This document shows positions 12,101 through 18,042 of a stretch of DNA of 61,853 bases, piece after piece. The notes beneath the pieces are model-generated. The model ran no database searches, was not told where the DNA came from, and was given only the letters and a program-made list of their open reading frames with translations. Within the stretch, counting starts at the first letter, position 1. Each line of letters starts with the position of its first letter. The translations under genes and the position numbers were made by a program. The DNA is from Gammaproteobacteria bacterium (GTDB lineage: Bacteria > Pseudomonadota > Gammaproteobacteria > Legionellales > Legionellaceae), in the NCBI GenBank assembly GCA_030147635.1, contig JASBUZ010000063.1:1-61853 (forward strand), read 5' to 3'.

Positions 12101-13667
12101 GGCCCCCATTCAAACTCATCATAAACATAGCATTAAGTTAACGATTACACACTCTGGGGAGATGAATGGGTTTTTAGTTTGGCTTAACTTGCATTTAAGC
12201 CAGGACAATGTCATCGATATACTCTCAGATCAGCATTCTTGGCTTCCTATCTACCTGCCTGTATTTTCTGAAGGGATAACTGTTCGGCAGGGTGATTATA
12301 TTGAAGGAGCTATTGAGAGGTGCCTATGCAGAAATGGCTTAAACTTTGATTATATGGTCCGTGGGGTTTTACATTGTGATGGGCAACTTATTCCTTTTGA
12401 GTATTACCTACCACATGAGCAGCATAGTTTAAAGCACAATATTTTTTATGAAAAAATATTTGAAGTAATTGAGCATTACAATGCCTATTGTCCAGATAAC
12501 TTGGAAAGTTTTCTATTAGAAACTTTGCCAAGCTACATGGTACCCAGTGCATTCATTCATTTAGCGTCTTTCCCTTTAACTGCACATGGGAAGCTAGACC
12601 GTCGTGTATTGCCTAAACCTGACTTCACCCCGGAAGAGGCGAGTTATATTGCTCCGCGCACAAACCTTGAAGAAAAGCTGTGCGTTATTTGGCAGTCTAT
12701 ATTAGGTCTAGAGAAAGTTGGAATACGGGATGATTTCTTTAGCTTAGGAGGGAACTCCATTTTGGGTATTCAGGTGATATCTAAAATTTCAAAGGAAAAT
12801 ATAGACTGCTCAATGGTTGATTTGCTAGAGGCCCGGTGCATTGAGCGATTGGCAGAAGTATTATCTGTTCCAAGGGAGAAGATAAAAGTTGCTGCAGATA
12901 CAGGAAGTTCGCTCCAACAGTTTAAGCCTTATATGATTATCCACAATAAGCTTAAGCAGCTTCCAATCTTTATATTTCCTCCAGGAGAAGGAGGTGCTGA
13001 AAGTTATCATGCCAATATTGTAAAGGGCTTACCTCAGTCAAAGTTGGTGCTATTTAATAACTATTATCATGAGTTAAAAAAACACAATGGCCTTCATGCG
13101 GTAGATGGGATAACTATTGAACAAATGGCCAATTATTATATTGAGAAGTTATATCATGTGCAAAATACAGGTCCATATGCTTTGTTTGGTTGGAGCTTAG
13201 GTGGAGTTATAGCTTTTGAAGTTGCAAGGCGATTAATTGCTACCGGAAGAGAAGTTTCAAACCTTATTTTGATTGATTCGTTTTTTAATATGAAACAGAC
13301 AGTCGATAAATTATTTCCAGGTAAAGCAGCGAAGTTTTCAGAACCCATACTCTACAACTATGAATGTGGCAAAGTATATTTTCCTGATACGAAAGTGACA
13401 TTATTCAAGGCGACGCACCTGGATGCTTCAGCGCATTTGGTAACAGAGCATGTTTTGCAAGAGATATATTCATATTACCTTTATCAGGAGAAAGATAATG
13501 GGATCTCTAAAGTTTGTGAAGCAGATATTGAGGTGATTCAGATATCATCATCTCATTATGACTGGGTATTTAACCCAGATGTTGTAGATGAGGTATGCAG
13601 ACTTGTTAAGTCGATAAATACTGGTGATTACTCGCATAATCACCAGTATGAAAATACCCTCATTTAG
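126..13667 (+). CDS. Nonribosomal peptide synthetase, 5'-truncated by an insertion sequence
   Basis: This multimodular NRPS assembles a short modified peptide on carrier-protein thioesters. Domains by residue: partial A1 (5-273; A5 motif VYGPTETT) and T1 (LGGHS, Ser about 321); Cy (382-800; Asp505 and Asp510 form DxxxxD), A2 with an oxidase insert at about 1280-1610, and T2 (Ser1724); C3 (1790-2218; HHAIADG at 1926), A3 and T3 (LGGDS, Ser2798); C4 (2870-3295; HHSITDG at 3007), A4 with a methyltransferase insert at about 3766-4120, and T4 (Ser4211); terminal thioesterase (GWSLGG, Ser4357). The A2 pocket reads D-L-Y-N-L-S-L-I-W (cysteine) and A4 reads D-A-S-T-V-A-A-V-C (a tyrosine code). No epimerase is seen. 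The first codons, 126-138, belong to the insertion sequence; true coding begins about 139, mid A-domain, so loading and upstream modules are elsewhere or lost. The gene may be inactivated. Its 3' end converges on the next gene. Confidence 0.95.
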   Translation: MRRPCKYPIDLIQQTPSVWNDLLEIFSERKLKTVTCLVGGEPAEISLLKKLKENAQDVVNVYGPTETTIWSTSYLIDDVQDKQIIGTPLQGEQAYILDSEQNQIDLAHVIGELYIGGIGLARGYLNQPKLTKEHFLPNPFLNDGSRLYKTGDLVRKLSCGNIEYLGRNDTQVKIRGHRVELIEIEIILGRYKGIKQCVVLQQNEGDTSYLVAFYTGESVFQIATLKEYMSRFVPEYMIPNSYVHLNKFPLTRSGKIDRKLLSVHKSVAVESNFLDDKLGLPETSLTSDVELFIASLWQKVLKTGDKKLTKTSHFLHLGGHSLLFTTIVRSIRKKYGVYLKIKEFLEHLELHDLASYVESKRTQNMTNKHNTTADSRFRAEPQNLFLDFPLTEVQASYLIGREKFWTLGGISTHIYMEFGFEKLDRDVLEKAWNKVIERHSALRLVFHNNQQHILKTVPYYKIDLVQHGQARANMSHQVFDPACYPLFDVKVSNLKAKQYLHISLDAMIADVYSLNIILSDLTSYYQGRYPKGLEVSFRDYALYELSMKSSPAYLKAQAYWRSKLPNMPSAPKLPLCEVVSSVKKVQFSSMSQVISQKTWVALKSQANQKNISPTTILLVLYGIVLSRFSKQQDILLNITLFNRDPVHPDIEQLVGDFTTLELFAFFNQTKSSMLNCFQTKQSELWEDLEHRLFSGTEVARAIKKYHGYPPEYIVAPYVFTSAIGLTSSEKVLLNNTFSGCVYESAQTSQCILDNILREQNGCLKVDWYYVDSLLDSSFITHLFNCYIELIEYISAANWEQAFPEIELCARDTTVIKKANQASIPLQKGNKTLVESCSLASNQIAVIDSNGKYSYADIQTASASIAAHLAFLIEQKEKLVAVLCEKGHLQVIATLGIMKASMAFLPLSMDWPIARLKEILQEGGVQTILISEAGYEMVKASLLSERYNLVRIRTCLESEAKLSTLFNLKQPEPNDLAYVIFTSGSTGKPKGVSISHYSVVNTLQAVNEKFRVTPEDKVLALSELSFDLAIYDIFGMLMSGGVIVFPDQEHVKEPAHWYHLITRYQVTIWNSVPQLMRLFLDYVDINLRDLSTLRLVLLSGDWIPINLPSQIKAHNPDMAVISLGGATEGSIWSIWYEVKSIESEWTSIPYGQAMPNQKVYILNQALSHCPVGVLGDIYLGGLGLALGYWGNEEKTNAHFIEHPSLGRLYKTGDIGLWHADGYIVFQGRYDSQVKRNGYRVELEEIAKKLIINGDLEDASVRLHDNSRLVAYLVSKAFCSHYFEGFDEEKFRLEVHGVRCDLEHTYKLSILQDKKLYQRYKSYRRFARGQLPAANQLLPTRIVSKFSQPKRRLEAVDLPWLFSPLSAMQLSDKVLPKYLYPSAGSTYAIQSYLYLPFEMGDLCAGYYYFHPTLHTFHLVHHNVLGLFPRIEFVNYRSAIEPLYKRQCWFSYLELGHMLFQVTAALDERNISYRLILDEPLDVHDESAYRRMAYLELGEPQAHSNMSCLCKLETSVLYKEGRLFQGGSHSFDLDAQSLMLQTNIEVGQILESAEALIFWEGVGEIQAWIQAGFEVQRLQSHWQELNLGSCALDLEPYHGITYATIGHTVSDGVVYVMALGKMMAGDEVRGETQPTGMGYIDTLKVKLKRCLPGYMLPDDYLLLEEWPLTANGKLDVKALPRPERNTIAEFVAPKTNLEIELCALWQEVLAIDAVGVCDDFFQIGGNSISAIQVVGRMQSIDFNVSVYDIFLHRSIFKLIEHVNKQQHWVDSVYAPYQLIDEDIKRAILSSDRYADYVIEDIYPASYLQMGMILESLKSPNYSAYHEVSIYEMHLAFHEKDFLNCFNKLVFKHPVLRTCFNENIRYGYIAIQLKAINLQDYVNVLPYDLDINDFVVKEKNNAISIDSPGLFRLFIFNIKEHHFTLALSFHHAIADGWSEAALLAEFVRAYQGSPDSSEQDIPVYQLFIEQELEALHQDFYRNFWVSYLEDYRMTQPNLTMSNAAPGDRYNFSLSKIITHASTLEVLKHAKNSSVSPDILFLTAYLLSLSKFLNQKDLVVGLVMNNRLQQAGGEKVFGLHLNTVPLRIEVLKEHYDDIDSFIKKLVKQRTKLEAYKLYPYGKIKSDTKDNADLYTCVFDYTHLHTSDLPYEKVLDSRTNMWESQYQFEETSLPLYLQVSRSTNNFTLVIQSNTSFIQPETGKRLLDYISYYLDCSAKTAKADPAILPSEYQQVLYDWNQTDASYPRHEMAYQLFEAQVEKTPNHSALVFETESVSYRVLNQRSNQLAHFIRTYYENKGQRLEPDTLIALYLQRSVELVVAILGVLKAGGAYVPIEPEHPRERIRYVLADTKVELLLTQEHFGQQLLETVPSNSIDITYIDCEDRFAAYNQGNLKPMNLSEDLIYVMYTSGSTGRPKGVALQHRGIVNQIDWMQKTYPVVRGDMILQKTPYSFDVSVLEILWPICYGATVVMTRPEHHTNSPYLYELMISQNVTMVHFVPSMLTAFIDYLELENYKMPSALRHIICIGEDFPVALAQKAKRLSHCALKLHNLYGPTEASIAVTAYDYKDDHMYIGKPIQNIQVYVLDERYSPVPIGTTGELYLGGVGLARAYLNKPKQTQEHFIENPFALEVSRNKENDRLYKTGDLVRWLPDGNLEYIGRNDAQINIRGLRIECSEIENVLLGYQGIKRCIVLLRQNEERQYLIAYYLSDEAISRSSLKGYLLDILPNYMVPRYFIRLELFPLTKNGKLNRAELPDPDFTLNDLAYVAPCTELEEKLCSIWQQLLKLERVGIKDNFFTLGGDSILSIQLVSMMRREGIECTVKDLFEYGNIERLANEMTKHRDGMPLPILREQSSTVHDFSLLNISDALLAKLQKRYNVEALYRATNLQQGLIYHALAHPEDDAYRVQILLDYYDVLDIELYRKAWEVAIETYPSLRLCFNWEEELIQVITKSAQLDCTEHDLSEVDDKPDAIALIQKQDRKEKFNLEQPGLFRLHIIKQADRHFTILKSEHHSITDGWSETILVQKIQDIYHQLTRGQLPKIIRDTAYYRAQNYIVKHQSKGNAYWRMKVRQIEHPNDINALLSTYTDLEKFQVVAKPCNVSVVLKSEEYKYLKEFAQHVGVTFNALLQFSWHKVVQAYTQDDQTIVGTVVSGRAIPIEGITESVGLYINTLPMIIEWNNTLSVVEQLQSIHLKITELNENAYASLAEVQEGSGRLFHSILVFENYPTQSVSSYAQDTPFVNVQPGIEKADYPLVLVIYAVEHGLKIDLHHDGNNLVRAKAERLLAHLRNIIQQIPGMLREPQYKVTLLDAADYNHMIHDWNQTIGYAPTRKTIIHLFEERVEKSPDDVALVFNKQHLTYRQLDEQSNQLARLIQKQSKPTGLVALYLERSFEMVIAILGVLKAGGAYVPIDTNYPQARINAMLQDSKPSLLLTQARYLENFDHTHCTHMALDDALYGLESKKALKPVEPHALAYVMYTSGTTGKPKGVMVTHQNLAYFVCYQKQYFALNSKSKVLQYASIGFDASISEIFNALTSGAQLMLIDDTIRAEPEMLLDFLLKHKITWATLPPSLLSSLNYQPLPALKTLVVAGESCSQETMLTWARNRRLINAYGPAEGTVCCTMHDYKPGDLNTNIGTPLCHVKLYVLNEQMHPVPVGVIGELYIAGAGVARGYLNQPELTKSKFISNPFATEQDIAEGHTRLYKTGDLVRWLEGGQLEYIGRADSQVNIRGFRVECHEVESVINSHKAVQASTVQLHETESGKQLVAYYTLEPSHQRGQMSWWPSVAEYYIYDDLLYSLMTSHTTRNECYRLAIRHTVKNLTVLDIGAGPDVVLSRICIEEGAEKVYAIEYLESTYNQARKTIQRLQLEDKIHLILGDSREITLPEQCDVCVSEIVGSIGGAEGAAVILEDAKARHIKKKGKFIPERSVTQIAAVALPRELVEKPYIHPVQYAYIQQIYKQVGHPFDLRLCLKGVGPQDLISDTDVFEELTWNMLEAPIQTHHKHSIKLTITHSGEMNGFLVWLNLHLSQDNVIDILSDQHSWLPIYLPVFSEGITVRQGDYIEGAIERCLCRNGLNFDYMVRGVLHCDGQLIPFEYYLPHEQHSLKHNIFYEKIFEVIEHYNAYCPDNLESFLLETLPSYMVPSAFIHLASFPLTAHGKLDRRVLPKPDFTPEEASYIAPRTNLEEKLCVIWQSILGLEKVGIRDDFFSLGGNSILGIQVISKISKENIDCSMVDLLEARCIERLAEVLSVPREKIKVAADTGSSLQQFKPYMIIHNKLKQLPIFIFPPGEGGAESYHANIVKGLPQSKLVLFNNYYHELKKHNGLHAVDGITIEQMANYYIEKLYHVQNTGPYALFGWSLGGVIAFEVARRLIATGREVSNLILIDSFFNMKQTVDKLFPGKAAKFSEPILYNYECGKVYFPDTKVTLFKATHLDASAHLVTEHVLQEIYSYYLYQEKDNGISKVCEADIEVIQISSSHYDWVFNPDVVDEVCRLVKSINTGDYSHNHQYENTLI
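13618..13649. terminator. 13-bp perfect stem-loop at the 3' end of the NRPS gene
   Basis: ATACTGGTGATTA at 13618-13630 and its exact reverse complement at 13637-13649 flank a 6-base loop. It lies within the last NRPS codons, between two convergent genes. No strong T-run follows on either strand, so bidirectional intrinsic termination or 3'-end protection is inferred from position and stem strength. Confidence 0.5.
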
Positions 13668-13674
13668 CTTGTAC

Positions 13675-14610
13675 TTAAGCACCCAGTGCTGTGGCACTTA
13701 GCATGCTATCAAGCAGACCCACTTTGGCGTCCTCGATTTCTTTTGCTTCTCTGGCAGTTGTAGATATAGTGACAAAGAATGAACGACCGAGTAACAATTT
13801 TGCAACTGGGTTACATTCTTCAGACACCATGAACTGCCCAAGGAAAGAAAGAATACTTCGAAGCACTTGTGCTGTACAAATCATTGCGCGTTGTACGTAG
13901 CTTACATCTTTGTCTTCTTTTTGAACGCCATTACCTTCAAAAGAGACTTTATTGAGCATGGTGTGAACTTCTTCGACGCGTGCTTTAAGCGCTTCAGCGT
14001 CTATAGCACCTTTAGCTTTCATTTCTTCTAAAGTGGTGCGTGTTGCATCAATAGCTTCAGCAAGTTTCTTTTTCTCAATACCACCTAAGGTGTATTTTTC
14101 AAGAGAGGCTGATATTTCATCTAATGCTGCAATCTTTGTCTCAAGTTGTTTTTTGAGTGTGTTTACAGCGGTTGGTAGAGCTACAGCGGGTATGGCACTT
14201 GCCACCGAGCCAAAATAAGCTGTTGCTGCATTATAAGCACTAGATACACCAGTGCGAATTTGCTCCCTATACATATAAGCAACAGCAGCAGTTACACCCA
14301 TAAGAGCAGTTCCGCCCACAATTAAGCCAGGGGTAACTAGGCTTTCTACAGGCACAGGACATGATGGCTCTGAAGCAAGATTCCTTAAGGTTTCTGGCAT
14401 ATCTTCTGCGATTGGAAGACAAACTTTAGCAAGTGAAGCGACTGCTTCTGCTGAGCTACTTACTGTGTCTTTTAAGCAATAAAAAATATCAACCCCACCA
14501 TCTGGGCTGCTTAACCAGGTGCTGAAATCTGTTGCTGTCGAGCAAAAAGAGTCTAAATTATATGTAACACGCACCAAATGTTTTCCTTCATTATAAAGCT
14601 CACAAAGCAT
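13675..14610 (-). CDS. Unknown protein with one membrane segment and a coiled coil
   Basis: This 311-residue protein belongs to no family I recognise. The N-terminal third is cysteine-containing and has no signal peptide. A single hydrophobic Gly/Ala-rich segment near residues 93-112 is followed by an alanine-rich linker. A charged heptad-like region, about 145-220, is rich in Lys/Glu/Leu and probably forms a coiled coil. A second, mildly hydrophobic helix may lie near 240-260. The start is ATG with a GAGG-type ribosome site just upstream. It converges on the NRPS and is followed upstream by an AT-rich region. A central membrane segment with a coiled coil is common in secreted effectors of intracellular bacteria, but nothing here proves that. 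It is probably a real gene because the frame is long and codon use looks normal. Confidence 0.75.
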   Translation of the reverse strand: MLCELYNEGKHLVRVTYNLDSFCSTATDFSTWLSSPDGGVDIFYCLKDTVSSSAEAVASLAKVCLPIAEDMPETLRNLASEPSCPVPVESLVTPGLIVGGTALMGVTAAVAYMYREQIRTGVSSAYNAATAYFGSVASAIPAVALPTAVNTLKKQLETKIAALDEISASLEKYTLGGIEKKKLAEAIDATRTTLEEMKAKGAIDAEALKARVEEVHTMLNKVSFEGNGVQKEDKDVSYVQRAMICTAQVLRSILSFLGQFMVSEECNPVAKLLLGRSFFVTISTTAREAKEIEDAKVGLLDSMLSATALGA

Positions 14611-14768
14611 AACTATACCTCAATAAGAACAAAATAAAGTGGCATTGTAATTTAAAAAAACTATAATTGCAATATATTTAAACTTTTTGATTTTGTTTAA
14701 ATCATTCTCGCGCTTAATTTTAGATTTTGTTATTTTATGGTGTACCGTTTATTTCAGGGAGAATTCAA

Positions 14769-15170
14769 ATGGATATGAAACGTTTTCTAGCTGCTGCAGT
14801 TGTTTTATTTGGCTTTATATTTCTATATGAGTGGTTAGTGCATGGTATGTTACTCGAAGGCATGTATCATGAAACTGCTTCTATTTGGCGAGGCCATGAA
14901 GAAATGCAAAAGTATCTTCACTTTAATTTTATACTCATGGCGGTCGTTGCTTTGTGGGCAACCTTCATGTTTACTCGTTTTTATCAAGATGGTGGTGTTG
15001 GTCATGGTGTATGTTTTGGCTTTTATCTCGGTGTTTTCTCGGGTATCCAAGCGTTTGCGGCCTACTTTTACTTGCCGATTCCGGTGATGCTTGGTGTGTA
15101 TTGGTTTGCGTCGTCTCTTGTTGAATATCTAGTTGGTGGCGCATTAATTGGCGCTATTTACCGGCGATAA
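14769..15170 (+). CDS. Small integral membrane protein, four predicted helices
   Basis: This hydrophobic protein of 133 residues has about four transmembrane segments: near the N-terminus (MKRFLAAAVVLFGFIF), after the HFNF motif, a glycine-rich third helix, and a C-terminal VEYLVGGALIGAIY helix. I chose the ATG at 14769 because GGGAG lies a few bases upstream; the longer frame from 14727 adds a hydrophilic stretch without a ribosome site. His and Trp residues cluster between helices 1 and 2. I do not recognise the family; the size suggests a small inner-membrane protein of unknown role. It stands alone on the plus strand, followed by a strong stem-loop at 15189. Confidence 0.75.
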   Translation: MDMKRFLAAAVVLFGFIFLYEWLVHGMLLEGMYHETASIWRGHEEMQKYLHFNFILMAVVALWATFMFTRFYQDGGVGHGVCFGFYLGVFSGIQAFAAYFYLPIPVMLGVYWFASSLVEYLVGGALIGAIYRR

Positions 15171-15188
15171 GTTTTAGTCGCTATGAAC

Positions 15189-15218
15189 GAACTGAGACCC
15201 CAAATGGGGTGTCAGTTC
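15189..15218. terminator. 12-bp stem-loop downstream of the small membrane protein gene
   Basis: GAACTGA-G-ACCCC pairs with GGGGT-G-TCAGTTC across an AAAT loop, with one G-G mismatch. It starts 19 bases after the stop codon of the membrane protein gene. The bases after it are pyrimidine-rich (CCTCTTCT) without a clean T-run, so it could terminate or stabilise the transcript. Confidence 0.55.
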
Positions 15219-15324
15219 CCTCTTCTAAATAGATGGTTGCCGAGCAGTGCTTTGGTGAGCGTTTGTGCTTTATCTGATGCAAGGTGCTTGCATGATGGCT
15301 CCTTATTTAGGATGATGAAAAACT

Positions 15325-16569
15325 ATGAATAATAACAATACTTCTCCTCTACCGCTTTTTGATACCTTGCTTGACCTTGAGGAGCAATTAGAAACACGTG
15401 CTTGGGGCTATCTTGACGATGCGTATGCTCTAGATGATATTGTCATATCTGCTCAATTTCTTTTAGCTTACAAAGGTAGCCAAGGGACATTCAATGGCTA
15501 TAGGCGTGAAGTGGAGCGCTTTTTGCACTGGGCAGCACTCATTGCTCAAAAGAGCTTAGCTGAGCTAGGTCGTGAAGATATCGAGCAGTTTATCGAGTTT
15601 TCGCAAGCACCACCAAACCATTGGATTGGTGTTTCAAAGCCGGCGCGATTCATTGAAAAAAATGCGCTGCGAGTGCCTAATCCAAGTTGGAGGCCCTTTG
15701 TGGCAACGGTGTCTAAAGTAGCGCACAGACGTGGTCAAATACCAAACACCAAGAACTTTGAGTTATCACAGAACTCGCTACGCGAGCTTTTTGCCATTTT
15801 AAGTAGCTTTTATCAGTATTTGGTGCAAGAAGAGCATGTGCGCAGCAACCCTTTTGCACTTATTCGACAGAAAAGCCGCTTTATCCGTAAAACCCAAGGC
15901 CCAATTAAAATCAGGCGCTTGTCTGAATTGCAGTGGCAGTATGTCGTAGAAAATACTCAAAAGCTTGCCGAAGCCTCTCCTGGTATGCATGAGCGTACTT
16001 TATTTATTTTATCGGCACTTTACGCCATGTATCTCAGAATCTCAGAGTTAACAGCAACGCCTCGCTGGGTACCACAGATGAATCACTTTTCACGCGATAG
16101 CGATGGTAACTGGTGGTTTACAACAGTTGGTAAAGGCAATAAGGAGCGGCAAATTGCGGTGAGTGAGGCTATGCTTGATGCGTTGAAACGTTGGCGCAAG
16201 CACTTGGATATGTCACCCCTACCGTCCCCATCAGACTATTCCCCATTATTACCCAAGCAAAAAGGCCGAGGCCCAATTAGCAGCACCAATCATATTCGTA
16301 ATTTGGTACAGTTTGCCTTTGATGCAGCTATTGAGAGACTGCACCAAGACAACTTGGCTGAGGAAGCAGAAACTTTGCATGAAGCAACTGTACACTGGTT
16401 GCGTCATACCGGTATTTCAGATGATGTGAAGCTGCGTCCACGTGAGCATGTTAGAGACGATGCAGGACACAGCTCAAGCGCAATTACTGACAAGTACATT
16501 GATATTGAGTTGCGCGCAAGGCACCAGTCGGCGCGTAAAAAGCGTATTTTTGATGATGAAACGACTTAA
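15325..16569 (+). CDS. Tyrosine recombinase / phage-type integrase
   Basis: This 414-residue site-specific recombinase of the XerC/D-integrase superfamily breaks and rejoins DNA through a 3'-phosphotyrosine. An N-terminal SAM-like core-binding domain lies at about 45-190. The C-terminal catalytic domain shows Arg238 in LRISEL, Lys270 in VGKGNK, His357 and Arg360 in HWLRH, His382 in GHSS and Tyr391 in DKYI, so the catalytic set is complete. It is longer than XerC/XerD (about 300), with an extended N-terminus and a spacer of about 30 residues before HxxR. The catalase gene follows after 20 bases and may share the transcript. No attachment site or flanking tRNA was found, so whether it is a resident recombinase or an island relic is open. 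Confidence 0.9.
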   Translation: MNNNNTSPLPLFDTLLDLEEQLETRAWGYLDDAYALDDIVISAQFLLAYKGSQGTFNGYRREVERFLHWAALIAQKSLAELGREDIEQFIEFSQAPPNHWIGVSKPARFIEKNALRVPNPSWRPFVATVSKVAHRRGQIPNTKNFELSQNSLRELFAILSSFYQYLVQEEHVRSNPFALIRQKSRFIRKTQGPIKIRRLSELQWQYVVENTQKLAEASPGMHERTLFILSALYAMYLRISELTATPRWVPQMNHFSRDSDGNWWFTTVGKGNKERQIAVSEAMLDALKRWRKHLDMSPLPSPSDYSPLLPKQKGRGPISSTNHIRNLVQFAFDAAIERLHQDNLAEEAETLHEATVHWLRHTGISDDVKLRPREHVRDDAGHSSSAITDKYIDIELRARHQSARKKRIFDDETT

Positions 16570-16589
16570 CTTGATAGGAGAATGACAGG

Positions 16590-18032
16590 ATGTCAGGGAA
16601 AATTAAAAAACTAACCACGACGGCGGGTAATATTGTTACTGACAACCAAAATAGTCTTACTGCAGGGCCTCATGGGCCGCTGCTGCTTGAAGACTATAAA
16701 CTCATTGAAAAAATCGCCCATCAAAATAGAGAGCGTATTCCTGAGCGTGTGGTTCATGCTAAAGGTTGGGGAGCGCATGGTACGTTTACGGTGACGAATG
16801 ATATTACTGAATATACATGTGCAGATGTATTCTCTAAAGTGGGCAAGAAAACGGAGATAATCACACGATTTTCAACGGTTGCTGGTGAGTTGGGAGCCGC
16901 TGATGCTGAGCGTGATGTACGTGGTTTTGCTGTGAAGTTTTATACCGAGGCGGGTAATTGGGATTTGGTGGGCAATAACACCCCGGTTTTTTTTGTACGC
17001 GATCCGTATAAATTTCCAGATTTTATTCATACTCAAAAGCGTCACCCCAAAACTAATTTAAGAAGCCCCACGGCAATGTGGGATTTTTGGTCTTTGTCCC
17101 CTGAGAGCTTACATCAAGTGACCATGCTTTTTTCAGATAGAGGATTGCCACAGTCCGTGAGACATATGAATGGTTATGGCTCGCATACCTTTAGTTTGAT
17201 TAATGCTGAAAACAAGCGTGTGTGGACGAAGTTTCATTTTAAAACAGAGCAAGGTCATAAGCACTGGACCAATGAAGAAGCAGCTAAAATTGTTGGTGAA
17301 ACACGTGAGTCTACCCAAGAGGACTTATTTTATAGTATTGAGTCAGGTGAGTATCCACGCTGGAAGCTATATATTCAGGTGATGCAAGAAGACGAAATGG
17401 ATAAGTTTTCGCATAACCCGTTTGATTTAACCAAAGTTTGGCCTCATGGTGACTTTCCTCTGATTGAAGTGGGTATCATGGAGCTCAATCGTAATCCAGA
17501 TAACTATTTTGCAGAGATTGAGCAGTTGGCGATGTCTCCTTCGAATATTGTGCCAGGGATTGGGTTTTCACCGGATAAAATGCTGCAAGCGCGTGTTTTC
17601 TCTTATGCAGATGCACACAGGCATCGTATTGGCACGCATTACGAAGCTCTGCCTGTAAATGCGCCGAAGTGTCCGGTGCATACCTACCATAAAGACGGCG
17701 CCATGCGCTTTCATGACAATAATACCCAAAATCCAGATGCATATTATGAACCCAATAGCTTTGGTGGCCCGGTTGAAGATAAAACACTTGAAGAGCCAGC
17801 ACTCGCACTTGAGGGAGACGCTGAGCGATACTCGCACCGACTCAATAACGATGACTTTGTCCAAGTCGCTCAGTTGTTTAAGTTGTTTGATGAAGCAGAG
17901 CGTGCACGTTTATATGCAAACATTGCCGCTGCCATGCAAGGTGTACCCCAAAATATCATTGAGCGACAGCTAAAGCTTTTCTCTAAAGTGGATGAAGCTT
18001 ATGGTGCTGGGGTTAGGGACGCCTTACTTTAA
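16590..18032 (+). CDS. katA: Monofunctional haem catalase
   Basis: This small-subunit haem catalase (480 residues, usual for clade 3) disproportionates hydrogen peroxide to water and oxygen in the cytoplasm. Visible residues are the distal His56 in [11 protein letters not shown], the distal Asn in VGNNTPVFF near 129, and the proximal haem ligand Tyr339 in [12 protein letters not shown]. No signal peptide is seen. GGAG lies upstream of the ATG. It sits 20 bases behind the recombinase gene, which suggests read-through or recent acquisition as a pair. The 3' end faces nnrD, with a stem-loop at 18051. The symbol katA is by family; katB would be equally fair. Confidence 0.95.
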   Translation: MSGKIKKLTTTAGNIVTDNQNSLTAGPHGPLLLEDYKLIEKIAHQNRERIPERVVHAKGWGAHGTFTVTNDITEYTCADVFSKVGKKTEIITRFSTVAGELGAADAERDVRGFAVKFYTEAGNWDLVGNNTPVFFVRDPYKFPDFIHTQKRHPKTNLRSPTAMWDFWSLSPESLHQVTMLFSDRGLPQSVRHMNGYGSHTFSLINAENKRVWTKFHFKTEQGHKHWTNEEAAKIVGETRESTQEDLFYSIESGEYPRWKLYIQVMQEDEMDKFSHNPFDLTKVWPHGDFPLIEVGIMELNRNPDNYFAEIEQLAMSPSNIVPGIGFSPDKMLQARVFSYADAHRHRIGTHYEALPVNAPKCPVHTYHKDGAMRFHDNNTQNPDAYYEPNSFGGPVEDKTLEEPALALEGDAERYSHRLNNDDFVQVAQLFKLFDEAERARLYANIAAAMQGVPQNIIERQLKLFSKVDEAYGAGVRDALL

Positions 18033-18042
18033 ACCCAGTAAA

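Noticed and set aside
17485-17864. Open minus-strand frames opposite katA
   Set aside because: They lie wholly within the conserved catalase coding sequence and show no family features.
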